Source: Mauremys mutica (lineage: Eukaryota > Chordata > Testudines > Geoemydidae). From it: DNA of 64,000 nt. This document shows, one piece after another, positions 12,436 through 24,950 of the stretch (position 1 is its first letter; every line of letters starts with the position of its first letter). The notes beneath the pieces were generated by a model that did not search any database, was not told the origin of the DNA, and saw only the letters and a list, made by a program, of their open reading frames with translations. Position numbers and translations under genes: made by a program. The stretch covers positions 277,804,045 to 277,868,044 of the forward strand of contig NC_059072.1 in NCBI RefSeq assembly GCF_020497125.1, written 5' to 3'.

Positions 12436-14413
12436 AAATACTATGTTGTTGGTTTAGTTTTCAACTGCATCTCTTTCCTCAGCCAAGCAGAATCATATTG
12501 AACAGAAACCCTGCTTAGATGAGTTTGTCACAGTCACAGCACTTATTTGCTGCAGCCTTCACTTCAAATGACTCCTTGACCTCTAAAATTTATTTCCTTT
12601 GACACCCCACTTCCCCAACATAAGCACATTTAAATGTCATAACCTACTTATTAGTGGGAGGAATAAAGAAAATAAAATTCAAAAACCCCTAGGTAAATAT
12701 TGATTGTGCATGCGCTTGATCACCACATGCATCTCAAAAGCACAATGCCAGATTTAGGAATAATTATTGAAGAGGTAAGAAAAGGACTGAGAATGGAGCC
12801 CATCTGAGATTCAAAGCAAGGAGCCCATCTCAGCTCCACAAGTGAAGCGACACTTTCTGACTTGTGTGGAAATTTACATAATGTGGAAAAACTTGCTCCT
12901 TATCTTCACATAGTCATGTGTGCTCTGAGATGATCAATTTTCAAGGAGCATTTGAAAATGTATGCAAAAAAGGGCTACTTTTAAACCCCTGTAATCCCAT
13001 ATCCATTTGGAAAATGCATCACGAAGCTGTAAAACTGCCAGCTTTCACATACACTGCTTACATTCCAATGATCTACATTTCAAATAGCTGCTGCAGAAAA
13101 ATAATTAGACTGCTAAATGAATAAGCAGTAAGAAATCATTTGAAAAATCATCTAAATGCATAAGAGCAAATCTTTGTTTGCTACAAGGTCACACTGCAAC
13201 TGTGTGTTCCCAGCATATTACGTAATTGGAGGAACCTGTATTTTATTTTATTTTAGAAAATGTAGATGCATCAGAGGCAAACAAAGCAATTTTAATATTG
13301 CAAATTTTGACTCTTGAAGGAGTACTTCAGTTTATGCACATTCTGCTGTTGTTTTTTGCTTCGTTTTAAAAATTCACCATTAAGCACACACACACATACA
13401 GAGTGTGAGAATTCAGACACTATTGGTGGACATTACCTTACTTACATAGAAAATGAGGAGGGTATTGGCTAATCCCTGAAAGTCTGCCAGATATCCATAC
13501 AGAAATATAGCCAGCAGTTAATACAGATGTGAACTATTAGAGACCCAGTTGGCATACATTTTCAAACATGACTTGATTTTTGGGAGTTTCCATTTTTGTG
13601 CTGTCCAACTGGAGAGAGTCCTGATTTTAAGAAGGTGGGGACCGACTGAGCACTTTCTACCAATGAGGCCTTTTTACAGATGTCTCAGGCTAGGCATCCA
13701 AAATTTGAGCACCTCCCAAAAAAAAATCACTAGTTATTTTTTAAAAACTTAAGCCATCAGCTAGCTGTGTGAGTCAGCATCAAACTCCTTTAGTGTGGTA
13801 TATTTTCTTAGAGAGAATGCCTACTTAAGATGGCTGATGCCATCCCATAATTTTGGAGATAACCTCTTCATTCTATGGAAGAGCATCATATACCAATCCT
13901 TATCATCAGCAAATGTTATAATGGCTGAGTTTACACCAAAGACAGAAAAGAAATAGACCTACAGTGGGCAGAGAGGTACTTGTTTAACTATGATCGTGAC
14001 TGAGTGCCTGGAATAGATCACACTGAGAGTGCCATACTCAGGGCAGACTGCAAGAATCAGGGCAGACAATCCCCAAAACTGATGGTTTACTCTAAAATTA
14101 GATTCACCAAACCAGTAGCAAAAGTTTCTGCAGCGCCACACTGTTTAATCAGAAGCCAAACACAATTCCCTTTAGGCATTCCAGCCCTTGGCTCCTATCC
14201 AGGCAACCCAAACTAATAGTGAGAGGTTAATGAAAACCCATTTAATCATATGTGAGGTTCAATGGCCCATTGCGTGAGTGGAGTGTCCTTGAGAGGCCAT
14301 CAACATATAACTGTCTACCCATAATGCAGATTCTACCTAAGGGGTGTCACCCAGGAGTACAACACATGTGTAAGATACCACTACATAGCTATTACATGAC
14401 ATGCTTTATACAT
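12436..14413. other. Non-coding stretch before the solo LTR
   Basis: No gene is recognised. The block around 13970-14230 ('gagagtgccatactcagggc', 'aacacaattccctttaggca') looks like part of a dispersed retroviral-type repeat abutting the LTR at 14414, but neither terminus nor coding sequence is visible. An ACACAC run is present at 13386-13396. The remainder is AT-rich. Confidence 0.45.
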
Positions 14414-15471
14414 TGTGACGTTATTGATATAATCTGGGACCATATAGAACATGGTTGCAACCAAAATCCTGTAGTGGCACCAAATCTTATGTAAAGGGGG
14501 TCATATAAGGTGTCTAAGACAAGGTTATAGGTTGCTGGTTATGATTATGCTGTCTGTATGTATGTATCATTTTGTAGTTGAAGTTATGAGTATTGGCTCT
14601 ATACTGTCTGTATTTCAAATTTGTGCTGTGCTTCAGGGTGACAACCCAGACAAGTTGGTGTTAGCTCTGCCTAGCCTTCTTGATGGCTCATTAAGGACCA
14701 TTAGCTATACAATTGACCTATTGAGAGAAAGCAGATACGCTTTGTAACTCAGCAAAGTATGCAGGAACTTGCCCATGTGACTCCAGACTCCATTTTGTTG
14801 TAATTTTCCACAGTAAGAACAAAGAGGTGTTCTTACATCTGGAAAAGACTATAAAAGGCTGATGCCTCATCTCCATCTTGTCTTCAATCCTGCTTCTTAC
14901 CTTTGGATGGACTTTGCTACAAACTGAAGCTCTGAACAAAGGACTGAATAACCCATCCCAGCGGGAGATGTACTCCAGAGATTTGATTTGAACCTGCAGT
15001 TTACTCCATCACTGGTACAAGCCTGAACTAAGAACTTTGCCATTACTGTATGTAATTGATTCCATTTAACCAATTCTAGCTCTCATCTCTATTTTTTTTC
15101 CTTTTATGAATAAACTTTTAGATTTTAGATTCTAAAGGATAGGCAACAGCGTGATTTGTGGGTAAGATCTGATTTGTATATTGACCTGCGTTTGGGGCTT
15201 GATTCTTTGGGATCGAGATAACCTTTTTTCTTTTATTGGGGTGTTGGTTTTCATAACCATTCATCCCCAGGATGAGTGGCACTGGTGGTGATACTGGGAA
15301 ACTAGAGTGTCTAAGGGAATACTTGTGTGACTTGAGGTTAGCCGGTGGGGTGAGACCAAATTCCTCTTTGTCTGGCTGGTTTGGTTTGCCTTAGAGGTGG
15401 AAAACCCCCAGCCTTGGGCCGTAACTGCCCTGTTTTAAGCAGTTGGGTCCTGCCAGAACCACATCGTCACA
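14414..15471 (+). mobile_element. Solo LTR (LTR retrotransposon or ERV-like), about 1.06 kb
   Basis: It starts TGTGACG and ends CGTCACA, a 7-bp inverted terminal motif with TG...CA ends. Perfect 5-bp target copies tacat flank it (14409-14413 and 15472-15476). A TATA box 'ctataaaaggc' near 14850-14858 and an AATAAA near 15108 ('tgaataaactttt') lie in the U3-to-R order expected of an LTR. No second LTR or gag/pol adjoins, so it is a solo LTR. Whether the parent is Gypsy-like or an endogenous retrovirus is not resolved. Confidence 0.85.
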
Positions 15472-15779
15472 TACATAATTGATGGTAATTGTGTAACAGT
15501 GGTAACAACAGAGATATAAATGGCCACTTTTCTTATACACAGCAGTTTTCTAATTGGTCAAAACTCCTCCAAATGCATCTTGCACTGTGCTGCGAGTTAC
15601 ATGAAGTGGCTCTGCTTGAGGATAGATAGATCGTTTCTTACTGTGACAGAAACAGGTCCACAGACTACACCAGTGATCCACATGGATCACAACTGGAGAA
15701 ACACCAATCTACATACCACTATCTTACACATACTTATATAACCTGATTATTCTTCTACTTACACCAAAATAATACGAGG

Positions 15780-16012
15780 AAGGGTGATCCAGTCAGTAGA
15801 GCAGTAACCTAGAACTCAAAGGATATATTCAATTGTTTGCCCTGTCACAGACTTTCTGTGTGACCATGGGCAAGTGACTTAGCCTCTCCATCCCTCCATT
15901 CCATAAAATGGAGATAATAGCATTCCCTCTCTCACAGAGATAAATACACTAAAAATTGGGAGTTACTAAGGTGACAGGGGCTTTGTAAGTACCTACTGCA
16001 GATGAATAAACC
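15780..16012 (+). repeat. MIR-type tRNA-derived SINE
   Basis: A diverged tRNA-like head ('gatccagtcagtagagcagt') is followed by the CORE-like body 'tgtgtgaccatgggcaagtg', 'cttagcctctccatccctcc', 'ataaaatggagataatagca' and a tail with 'ggggctttgtaagtacctac'. This order is that of MIR/CORE-SINEs. A second copy lies at 51660-51840. Confidence 0.8.
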
Positions 16013-17394
16013 AGGAGTAGCTACACTGGAGTTAAAATTGTGTAAGTGAGATCAGAATTGGGCCCATATATCAGAACACTTGTCTAACATAATGCTTGAA
16101 AAGAATGTCACATGACTGCTTTTTTTGGTTAGTCAATGGCACACTAAACTACAAAAGAATGTGATCTTTTCACAGCTAACCCACATCACCGTACTCAGTT
16201 ATTAGTTACCAAAAATAAAAAAGCTGCTTTTGCAACTTCTCATACTCTCGACATTTCTATTGTTCCTCTGAGAGGAGTTCAAGCAGGTTTTGCTATCTGC
16301 ACATATATCTTGCTGTGGAGTTGGGCTGAACAGCTGTCACTTTGACAAGGCCACCTATGAAATGTCACAGGGCAGTTCAAAACGGGAAAGCATGGACGTT
16401 TTTTGTTTCCCTGCCTTTATACAACTGTCCTTGGCAAGATGAAATAAGTGAAATAAATCATGTCCTGTCACCATCATTGAGCAGCCTCTGATGACTCCAA
16501 CTTGAGCCTGTTAGAGAATCTCACTGTATATTACAGCTTTCCATCTCTTTCTGAGAGCTCTTTTTTGCTTGCTGACTAGGAATAACTTTCTAGTATCTTA
16601 CCCTAGGAAAAAAAGCTCTTTTAAAATGTCCCCACAGGTGTGAGAAACCATGGTGCATTGTGGGTAGAGATGTTTTAGATTCAGATACACAGAACACTGA
16701 AATACTGTATATTGTGTGGTTTTCTTGCATGTCATTTGGGGGAAAAAAAAGGACAATTTGTCAATCAGGCATGGATATTTCCCTCACAAATTTAACGGAA
16801 GCTGAATCTTATTTTGTTAATGGAGCCCAAAAAATCCCTTTTCTTGAATTTGTGTATTGCTATCAAAGCAGAATTTTAAGAAATAAAATATGATCAACAT
16901 TTGAGGCCAAATTCTGCTCTAAAATATGCATGCACATCTTCCACTGAACTTTATGGCAATTCTGTTTATATACAATTGCATAATTTGGCTGGGCCTTCAT
17001 GCAAAGTGCTATCTTCTGGTATTATTATTTAATGATTTTACTGCTCAAAACTGTAAAGAATTACTTCATAAATGTTGCATTTTTTTCCAAAATACTGTGG
17101 ATAAATTCCATTAATATCAGTAAAAGGATCCTATTGTGAGCCAGTCCTCATATTTACATATGTACATGTACTGTATCTATGCTGGGATCACATCCAGTTG
17201 CTACAAACATATCTGCATTCATTTACAGTAAACAGATGAGTAAACCTATAGAGGAAAGTTCTAGATTTCCTAATGTTACATTACTATGCCATTGAGTCAG
17301 ATTCTAGCTTCTGGAGATGGATGATTCTGAGAGCATCTCAGCTTTCATAAACTAAATAAAAAAAATTGTAACACTTCTGCTTGAATAATTATAT

Positions 17395-17500
17395 AAAACA
17401 AAAAACAAAAAAACCCACAACCAAACAAACAAAAAAAAACCAACCAGCCAAACAAACAAACAAACAAAAACAAAACAAACAAAAAAACAAAACAGGAAAA
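17395..17500. repeat. A-rich (CAAA)n simple repeat
   Basis: An A/C-only tract of imperfect caaa and caaaa units about 100 bp long, possibly the decayed tail of an old retroposed sequence. Confidence 0.85.
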
Positions 17501-18758
17501 TATGATCCTAAGGGATCAGATTTTAGAAAGCAAATAATCAGACCCCATATTTAGTATTTTTAAAACCTGATTATACTGCAGTCAATCTCATGAATTGGGT
17601 AGACTTGACCCCTGATTTTTGAATGCTTTGGACAACCACTGCTGTTAACTGAAATTTCTGGACTTAAGAAACACAGTGAGTTAGGACACTAGGGTCCAGA
17701 ATCTCATTTACACTCAGAACACACTTTACACCACTCTGGCAGTGTAACATGACCTTAAAGTGACATTAGACTATTTTACAACCACTTTAAGGCCCCTGGA
17801 GTGGTGTAAATGAAAATCAGGCCCTAGATATTTACATTGACCGTCTTTGGCCAAATTCTGCCTCCAGTGACACCTACATATATACCTTACATACAGAATG
17901 CTACATGGCTCACAAGATTGGTAACAGGATACAAGGCCATTCACCAATGGAATACTCATGCATTTAAAAGTTGGGTATGTGCTTATGTACCTTGCTGAAT
18001 TTGAAACTGACATAGATCTGGAGTGACCCAAAAAATGTTATCATGTGGTGTCTGGTGGTTTATCTGAAATGAGTTGATGGGTAGTTCTTCTGAAGCTTCA
18101 TGGACAACCTCAGATAACCCACTAGCATAGCTGGTGCTAGCTGCCCCCCTGTTTGGTAATCCTCACCGAGAAGCCAAGGATGGGGTCTGTCGAATAAACT
18201 AGCTTCTTATCCCTAGCAATGCTCCCTACAGGTCTGGGTTGAGGCACATGGGCAGAGTGGCTCTGGAAAGTAGTCATTTCCAGTACCTCTACTGTATATT
18301 TTAGAGAGAGGGTACGAGGCTGTTGGGACTGTCAATCCAGCATTCCAAGGCTTTTTCTTATACTCTGTTGATTTGTCTGACCTGAGCAATAAATTCTCTC
18401 ATAAAATCTCCTTGTTTATAAGGTATAATGATACTAATATTTTGAAAAACATGCAACTTTATTAAAAATCAAACTCACCTTATTGTAATAGCACCCATTA
18501 GCCATACAGTTCCATTCTGGTTAGGGCTTAGATGCATGCTGAGGTACCCCACCAAGCATGATCCAACAATGCAGCAAGTCAGAGTTAAGTCTTTTGAGAA
18601 AAGAAGAAAGGAGGGAAAACAAAACAAAACATTTCCACTATTGAGACAGAGCAACAACACTAGGAAGCATTTTGCAAAGAGGCTCAGCTATTTATTTAAA
18701 TTTTTGCATGACACTTTTAAAGCAGAAGATGAAACAAACAAATAAAAAAAAACCCTAT

Positions 18759-18800
18759 ACACACACACACACACACCCCAAACAAAACAAACAAACACAA
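18759..18800. repeat. (CA)n microsatellite with (CAAA) extension
   Basis: About nine ca dinucleotides followed by imperfect aaacaaa units. Confidence 0.9.
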
Positions 18801-19127
18801 TATACGTGCAATGTGGGGCCTGATTCAATTCCATTTGAAGTCAACATGTGGTCTTTTCATTTATTTCCATGGGAGCTGGATTGGGATCATAAAATAATTT
18901 TCCTGAAAATAAAAGGAAATTAGATGAAGAATGTTCAATGATTTAGGAGATTCTGGTATCAAAGAAAGGAGGATAATTTGAATAACCCAGTGGTAATTAA
19001 ATATCTGTCCTCCAGCTACAGTTGAACTTTACATAAAATAACATTATAAAACTATAAGCAGCAGCATAAGTATTTTAATCATAATAAGTATTTTAGTCAT
19101 CATAAGTAAGTTTTAAGTGCTCCTCTC

Positions 19128-19897
19128 AGGCTAGGAGCTGGACCTGCCGGCTGCTTCCGGGGTGCAGCGCAGAGCCCGAACAGACAGGGAGCCTGCTTTA
19201 CCCTTGCTGCACTGCTGACCAGGAGCTGCCCAAGGTAAGCCTGTGCCTCAACTCTGAGCCCCAAACTCCTGCCTCAGTCCATAGCCCACCCCAAACCCAG
19301 ATCCCCCTCCTGCACCCCCTCATCCCTGGCCCCACCCAGAGACTGCACCCCCAACTTGAGCCCTCACCCCAGCCCGCTCACCCCACCCCCTGTCCCATCT
19401 CAGTGCCCCCTTCCACACCCTGAACACCTCATCCCTAGCCCCACCCCAGAGCCCATAACCTCAGAGCCTGTATCCCCCACTGCGCCCCAAACCCCTGCCT
19501 CAACCCACAGTCCCTTACTACACTCTGAATCCCTCGGCCCCACTCTCTAGCCTAGAGCCCCCTTCTGCACCACAAGCCCCCCATTCCCAGCCCCTCCCAG
19601 AGCCTGCACCCCCAGCCAGAGCCCTTGCCCCCTCCTGCAACCCAGCTCCCTGCCCCAGCCAGGAGCCCCCTCTCACACCCTGAACCCCTCATTTCTGGCC
19701 CCATCCCAGAGCCCCGCCCCAGTAGAGCCTTCACCCCTCCTGCACCCCAACCCCCTCCCCAGCCCAGTGAAAGTGAGTGAGGGTGGGGGAGAGCGAGCCA
19801 CCAATGGAGGGAGAATGTAGTGAGCAAGAGGAGGGGCCCCAGGGAAGGGGAGGGGCTAGGGTTTTGTGCAATTAGAAAATTGGAAATCCTACACACA
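19128..19897. mobile_element. GC-rich repeat with C-rich minisatellite, likely non-autonomous hAT
   Basis: An abrupt change from AT-rich to GC/C-rich DNA near 19130. Positions about 19235-19765 are imperfect tandem units of the type 'cccctcatccctggccccac', 'cagagcctgcacccccagcc' and 'ctgcaccccaaccccctccc'. After the array come 'gtgaaagtgagtgagggtgg' and an end 'tagaaaattggaaatcctac', which resembles a decayed hAT-type terminus. The left end and target duplication are not resolved. ORFs on both strands here (for example 19552-19971 minus) are low-complexity products of the repeat, not genes. Confidence 0.55.
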
Positions 19898-20815
19898 GCA
19901 GCTCTGTGCCCTGGGCACCTCTCACCTGGAGCTTGTCTAAGGCAGGGGCAGAGCCCTCTGGAGGCTGCCAAGTTGCTTTCTCTGTGTGTGAGTCAGCGGG
20001 CACTGACCTCTGGCTGGCAGTAGTGATTACGTAGGGGGGTGCAGCTGAGATAGAGGGGGCTGCTCTGAACCCAGCTCAGTGCAGCAGGCACCCAGAGAAT
20101 ACACTCAGCCCCATGTGGGGCTCAGTATTGGGTCACTGTCCAGGTCAGAGAGGGTTACTGCTGCAGGGGGCATTAGGCCCCTATAGCAGAGATTGTACAG
20201 GAGCGGGAGAGGGCTCCTCCCCATCCTGCCTGCTGTGGCTGCCCAGTCAGACACATGCCACTCCATGCCTGCTCCCTGACAGTTAGGGGCAGGGATGATC
20301 CCACACACCACGCCATATGGGCCCCTCACTGGGAAGCTGCCCATGGGACATATTTCCATGATGCACCAACTGTTGCTTACAAATAATGGTACACATTTTA
20401 ATGTAATGACCTACAGAGCAGATTCCTGCTTTGGTTGTGAGCTCCCAGTTCAGACCTGGCCAGCAGGGGATGGGCACAGGGAGTCTGCTACAGGGAGTCC
20501 AGGGCATGCTGCAGCCCAGAACATGCTTGTCCTCCCCAGAGGCAACATGCAGCTGTGGCTAGTTGGGGGCACAAATGAAAGATTCTGGGGGGTCACATGT
20601 CTCCCCATTCCTCTGGACACCTCTGGCATGGACACCCAGAAGCAAGGAGGCAGTGCTCTTCCTGGCAGCAGCACTCTCAGTGGATGCATGCAGCCTGTGG
20701 AGGAAGGAAGCAGCAAGTTGTGGGCTGAGCTCCTCCCCCACCATATGGGGCTGCTTTGTCTTCCCTGCTGGAACCCCAGATGGCTCCATGGTGCCATCTG
20801 CCCCTCAGATAGCCC
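19898..20815. other. GC-richer non-coding DNA
   Basis: No gene is recognised. Several overlapping ORFs on both strands (the longest is 20295-20834 plus, 179 codons) lack domain signatures and mirror each other, as expected where stop codons are scarce. Confidence 0.45.
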
Positions 20816-20945
20816 TGGCGTAGCCCCGGCATGATCCCTCCAGGATTGTCCGGGAGTCTCCTGAAATTAAAGATTAATCTTTAATTAAAAATTATGTCAT
20901 GTGACAAAACCTCCAGGAATCCATCCAAGCAAAACTGGCAACCCT
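20816..20945. repeat. DNA-transposon-like fragment with AT foldback core
   Basis: The order 'ccctccaggattgtccggga', 'gattaatctttaattaaaaa', 'cctccaggaatccatccaag' and the end 'ctggcaaccctat' suggests a short non-autonomous element, with the 'ggcaaccct' end typical of one hAT terminal type. The core 'attaaagattaatctttaat' is palindromic. No target duplication was found. Confidence 0.45.
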
Positions 20946-20984
20946 ATCCCTGTCAGGACCTGGGAGTGAGGCAATCAATGCAAC

Positions 20985-21058
20985 ACTCTTTAAATGTCTT
21001 TTAGTACACAACTGGGCTGCAGCTCTGTGCTAATTGGGTCCTGGGTTGAGAACCACTG
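20985..21058. repeat. Right end of a hAT-type element
   Basis: It ends 'gggttgagaaccactg', the complement of a CAGTGGTTCTCAACCC terminus typical of hAT elements. The left end is missing or internally deleted. Confidence 0.45.
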
Positions 21059-21108
21059 CTACAGAAAAAGGCAGGGTTTTATTATATTTTAAGATAGTTA
21101 ATGAGACC

Positions 21109-21353
21109 CAGATTTTTAAAGGTATTTAGGCATTGCTCTGTTCAGTACCTCACATCCTAAATCCCATTTTCAGAAGTGATTTAGGCCCAGATACACTAAG
21201 GTGTTTAGGTGCCTAAATCCCATTGACTTTCAGTGGGATGTACAGTCCTAAAGGCATAAGTTACTTTGGAAAATGTAACTTAGCTGTCTAAAACACTTAG
21301 ATTTTGCAACACTGAGTGGAGAAATGCCTAAATACTTTTAAAAATCTGAGTTT
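21109..21353. repeat. Foldback MITE-like repeat, about 245 bp
   Basis: The left arm 'cagatttttaaaggtattta' is mirrored by the right arm 'aaatacttttaaaaatctg' with few mismatches, and the core repeats 'ggtgcctaaatcccattgac'. This is a foldback element of unknown superfamily. Confidence 0.65.
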
Positions 21354-21359
21354 CAAAGT

Positions 21360-22890
21360 CTAATTCTGCAACCTTTACTCACTGTGAGACATATTTTACT
21401 CTGTGAGCAGTGTGATTGAAATAGCTGAAATCAATAGGATTTCTCATTGGGGATGGGAGTACCCAAGGTGACTATGGATGGCAAAATCTCTTTCTAAGAT
21501 TTCCATAAAACTAGCAAACACCAGGAGATAGAAACTAAAGACTGGGATCTTTAGGAACATAAGGCAATAAATGTAATATCTGGTGCCTAGCTGATGCCTT
21601 TATCTTTGAGATAAAGAAAAATAAGTACAAAAGATCAGATATGAAAAAGGGTAGAGATGTAACCTGGACAAAAGCATCAGCATAGCAGTCTGAATGTTTA
21701 CACAATGCCTGCTGCTTGCCATCCTTACAAAAGGAGTCACTGCTACAATGAAGAGCCACACATAAAGGGACTGCTGAGGAACTCAGAGCCACCCCTTTGA
21801 TAATAATAGGAGCTTATTTGTACTACACAAACACGGGGAAGGAAGACCTAGGAGTTTTGTGAAGAATAAGAGAGAGAAAGCAAATTGATGAACAACACAT
21901 TGTAGAGCTATATTTTTTAAATGTTCCTTATCATGGAGGCATGTTGTATTTGTTATCCAAATTTATCTCTCTTCCAGCCAGGTTAGATTTTATTCCATCT
22001 TTTTTTCTTTTTTTAAGCTATTACATTAGAAATGCTGCATCTTGAAACCATATCCGAGGCCATAGGCAATGTTATTTATGCTGATAAATGAATCCCATAT
22101 CATTTACATTTTCCTGTACTCTTTTTTTTTTTTTTTTGCATCACTCACTTTGTCACATATTGGGACTTGGCAGGTAGAGTCAAGCCTGTATGAGCTGGAT
22201 TTTTTTTTTAATTCAAGCACTGCTGAAAAGGGACTGCTATGGATCTTTAATAGAGAGTAAGCATATCGGCTTGCCCTCTAGAGGTTACAGATTTGAAAGG
22301 AAGATTTCCATGCTATTTGCACTGATAGCAACTGGAGATTCTTTTCAACGTTATAGGATACTTCTTTTGAATCTAAGGTCTCTGGATCAAATCCTAGTAG
22401 GGTTAGTCAGATTGAAAAAGCCACTGAATAGATTAGAGAATCATATTTTATTGCTTTAAAAACTACAAATGCGCTTCAAGTAGACTCTCATATTATTCTC
22501 CCTGTGTCTGCTGTTGTGCTGTTGAGAGACCACACAGAATAAATTATAGTACATTTACTACCCTGTACAGGGTTTTGCAATTTAATTAATGACTGACCAC
22601 AGGACTTATTTAGCACCATTCAAGTAGCTTTATAAACAGTAAAAGTAAAACTTATTCCATTTCTATCATAATCTCGGTTTCAGACTTTCTTGTTGATGTT
22701 AATAACACAATGGTTGTACTAATGAGATATCCCCTTTCTCTATTGACATTTATAAGCCATTGCACTTCAAGATCAATGTTTTAGTCTGGGCATTGTAACC
22801 ATCCTCAGTCCCAGCCCCTCTCCTATCAGTGCACTTTACACTCCACTTCAATACCATTCAATAGAAGGAGGATCAGACCCTCTGGTAACT
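21360..22890. other. AT-rich non-coding DNA
   Basis: No gene is recognised. Poly-T runs at 22123-22138 and 22201-22209. Short ORFs are unremarkable. Confidence 0.55.
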
Positions 22891-22892
22891 AA

Positions 22893-23340
22893 GGCCATGT
22901 CTACGTTACAGACTTAAGTCAACTTAAGTTACGTCAACCATCATAAGCTGCTTTAATTACATTGGTTGTGCACGCCCACACAATGCTCCTTCTATTGGTG
23001 GAGCATGTCCACAGTCATTGCTTTTGCATCAGAGACAGCTTTGCATGGTGGGTCGCTATCCCACTGGGCAACTCACCACCCTCTACCACCCTTTGCAGCT
23101 GGGAGCTCTGGGAATGGATTGTGATGCTTTATGGTGGAGTGCTCACCATCCCATGATGCCTTTCTTTCCATCCCATCATTCCATGGGCTTCCGACTTTGT
23201 TTTGCACCATTTTTCAATAGCCCTTGTAAACTGTGCACCTGCCATCTCTGCCCGACAGCATGAATCCTGAACTGCTGACCAGTCTGGTGATGAGCATTAT
23301 GAACACAACTTGGCTGATCCTTCAGTATTTCATGAGCTGA
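22893..23340 (+). mobile_element. PIF/Harbinger-type fragment, left end
   Basis: The start 'aaggccatgtctacgttaca' matches the terminal type of the Harbinger elements at 32636 and 45779 (GGCC...GTCTACA). Near the right edge an ORF of 26 codons (23260-23340) reads MNPELLTSLVMSIMNTT..., which I associate with the start of an accessory ORF in reptile Harbinger elements; that link is from memory and tentative. The element stops abruptly where the minus-strand RTE-like LINE begins, and no right end was found. Confidence 0.5.
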
Positions 23341-24950
23341 AAAACACAGAGTAAATCAATGGTGCCAACCCTACTCTCTGATATTGTAACACTGGATATG
23401 ACACTACCCAGGTATTTAAAGTTCTCCACTACTTTACGCTGAGTGCCATCAATGGAGATACTCGGGACAGAAGCATTTGATCCAGGTGCAGGTTGATGGA
23501 GAACTTCTGTCTTTCCGAGGCTGATAGTTAGTCCGAAAAGTTGCGAGGCCTCAGCAAACTTGTTGACAATGTGCTGAAGATCATTTTCAGTGTGAGCCAG
23601 GAGGGCACAGTCGTCGGTAAAGAGTGCCTCAAGAAGGAGTTTCTGCACTGTCTTAGTCTTTGCATTCAGGCGATGGAGGTCAAAAAGTGAACCATCGTGC
23701 CGGTATTTCAAATATATACCTTGATCCAGATCTTTCATTGCATGGTTAAGGACACATGCAAAGAACAGGTTAAATAAGACAGGAGCGAGAACACATCCTT
23801 GTTTCATGCTGTTGGTGATGTTGAAGGGGGCTGATGTGGCTCCATCAAACAATACTTCGCCTGTCATGCTGTCATGAAAAAGGCGTATAATCTGGACAAA
23901 TTTTCTTGGGCAGCCAAGTCGTGTTAGAATAGTCCAAAGGGCTTCCCTGTTGACGATATGAAACGCCTTTCTCAGATCTATGAAGACAGCATACAGGTGC
24001 ATGTTCTGTTCAATGCACTTCTCTTGTATTTGTCTGACAGCAAACACCATGTCGACTGTCCTCCGGCCAGGTTGAAAACCACATTGACTTTCAGGTAGAT
24101 TTGCCTCGGAAATACTGGCTATTAGGCGGTTCAAGATGATGCAGGCGATGATCTTTCCTCCAACGGAGAGGAGGGATATGCCTCTATAATTTCCACATTC
24201 TTCTTTGCTGCCTTTGTTCTTGAAAAGAGAGACAATAGAAGCGTCGCGGAGGTCCTGTGGTATGTTTTCATCCTCCCAGATGCTGATGATCACACTGTGG
24301 AATCCTGCTAGTGCTGCTGGACCTACTGCTTTCTATATCTCTACTGGTATCCCATCTTTTCCAGGAGCTTTTCCTGAACTCATTTGGCTAACAGCTTTCT
24401 TAATCTCATCTATAGTGGGCAGAGACTCAAGATCTGTCAGAGCAGGTTGTTGTGGAATTTCATTGAGGACATTATTATTCACGGTTGATGGTCTATTGAG
24501 AAGGTTGCTAAAGTGTTCTCGCCATCTTTCATTGATGCCTTCTTTATCTTTAATCAGCGTTGTGTTGTCTGACGAGAGCAATGGGGTGGTCCTTAGTTTA
24601 GAAGGTCCATAGACAGTCTTAATAGCACTGAAGAACATCTTTGAGTTGTGGGTCTCAGCATAGTGCTCAATTTCTTTGGCTTTGCTCTCCCACCAGTTGT
24701 CTTGTATCTGATGGAGGTCTTTCTGTGTTTTGCTCTGAAGGTACTTGAAATGGTCCTGTTTAGAGACTGAGGAGGGATCATTCTGCCATTCGATAAAGGC
24801 TTTTCTCTTTACTTCCAGTGCTGAGCATATTTCTTCTTGGTTCTCATCAAACCAATCCTGATGTGTTCTATTCTTTGGTCCAAGAGATGTTATTGCTGTG
24901 TCAGTCACTAGCTGCTTGAACTGGTCCCACTTTTCGGTTACAGTACTGAT
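23322..24950 (-). pseudogene. RTE-like reverse transcriptase with one in-frame stop
   Basis: The minus-strand frame runs from about 24950 through a linker (DWFDENQEEI, then IQDNWWESKAKEIE and IKTVYGPSKL) into RT motifs. SGKAPGKDGIPVEI is motif 0/1. NYRGISLLSVGGKI and ESQCGFQPGRRTVD are motif 2. AVFIDLRKAFHIVN carries the first catalytic Asp, and MKQGCVLAPVLFN is motif 4. ALFTDDCALL stands where the usual (F/Y)ADD core is, so one residue is altered. FKYLGSVIS is the thumb-proximal motif. A TAG at 24333-24335 (minus strand) interrupts the frame; sequence on both sides is in the same phase. The last about 20 residues before 23322 look unrelated, marking 3' truncation. RTE is my best clade call from the linker and motif 2. 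Confidence 0.82.

Larger units (their letters stand above)
16013..19127. other. AT-rich non-coding DNA
   Basis: No gene is recognised. Short ORFs at 16660-16893, 16926-17114 and 17771-18031 are chance. A patch near 18800-18900 ('ggggcctgattcaattccat') resembles a dispersed amniote repeat but is too short to place. Confidence 0.55.

Noticed and set aside
20295..20834. 179-codon ORF in GC-richer DNA
   Set aside because: Mirrored by several minus-strand ORFs, no motif, and its end runs into a transposon fragment.
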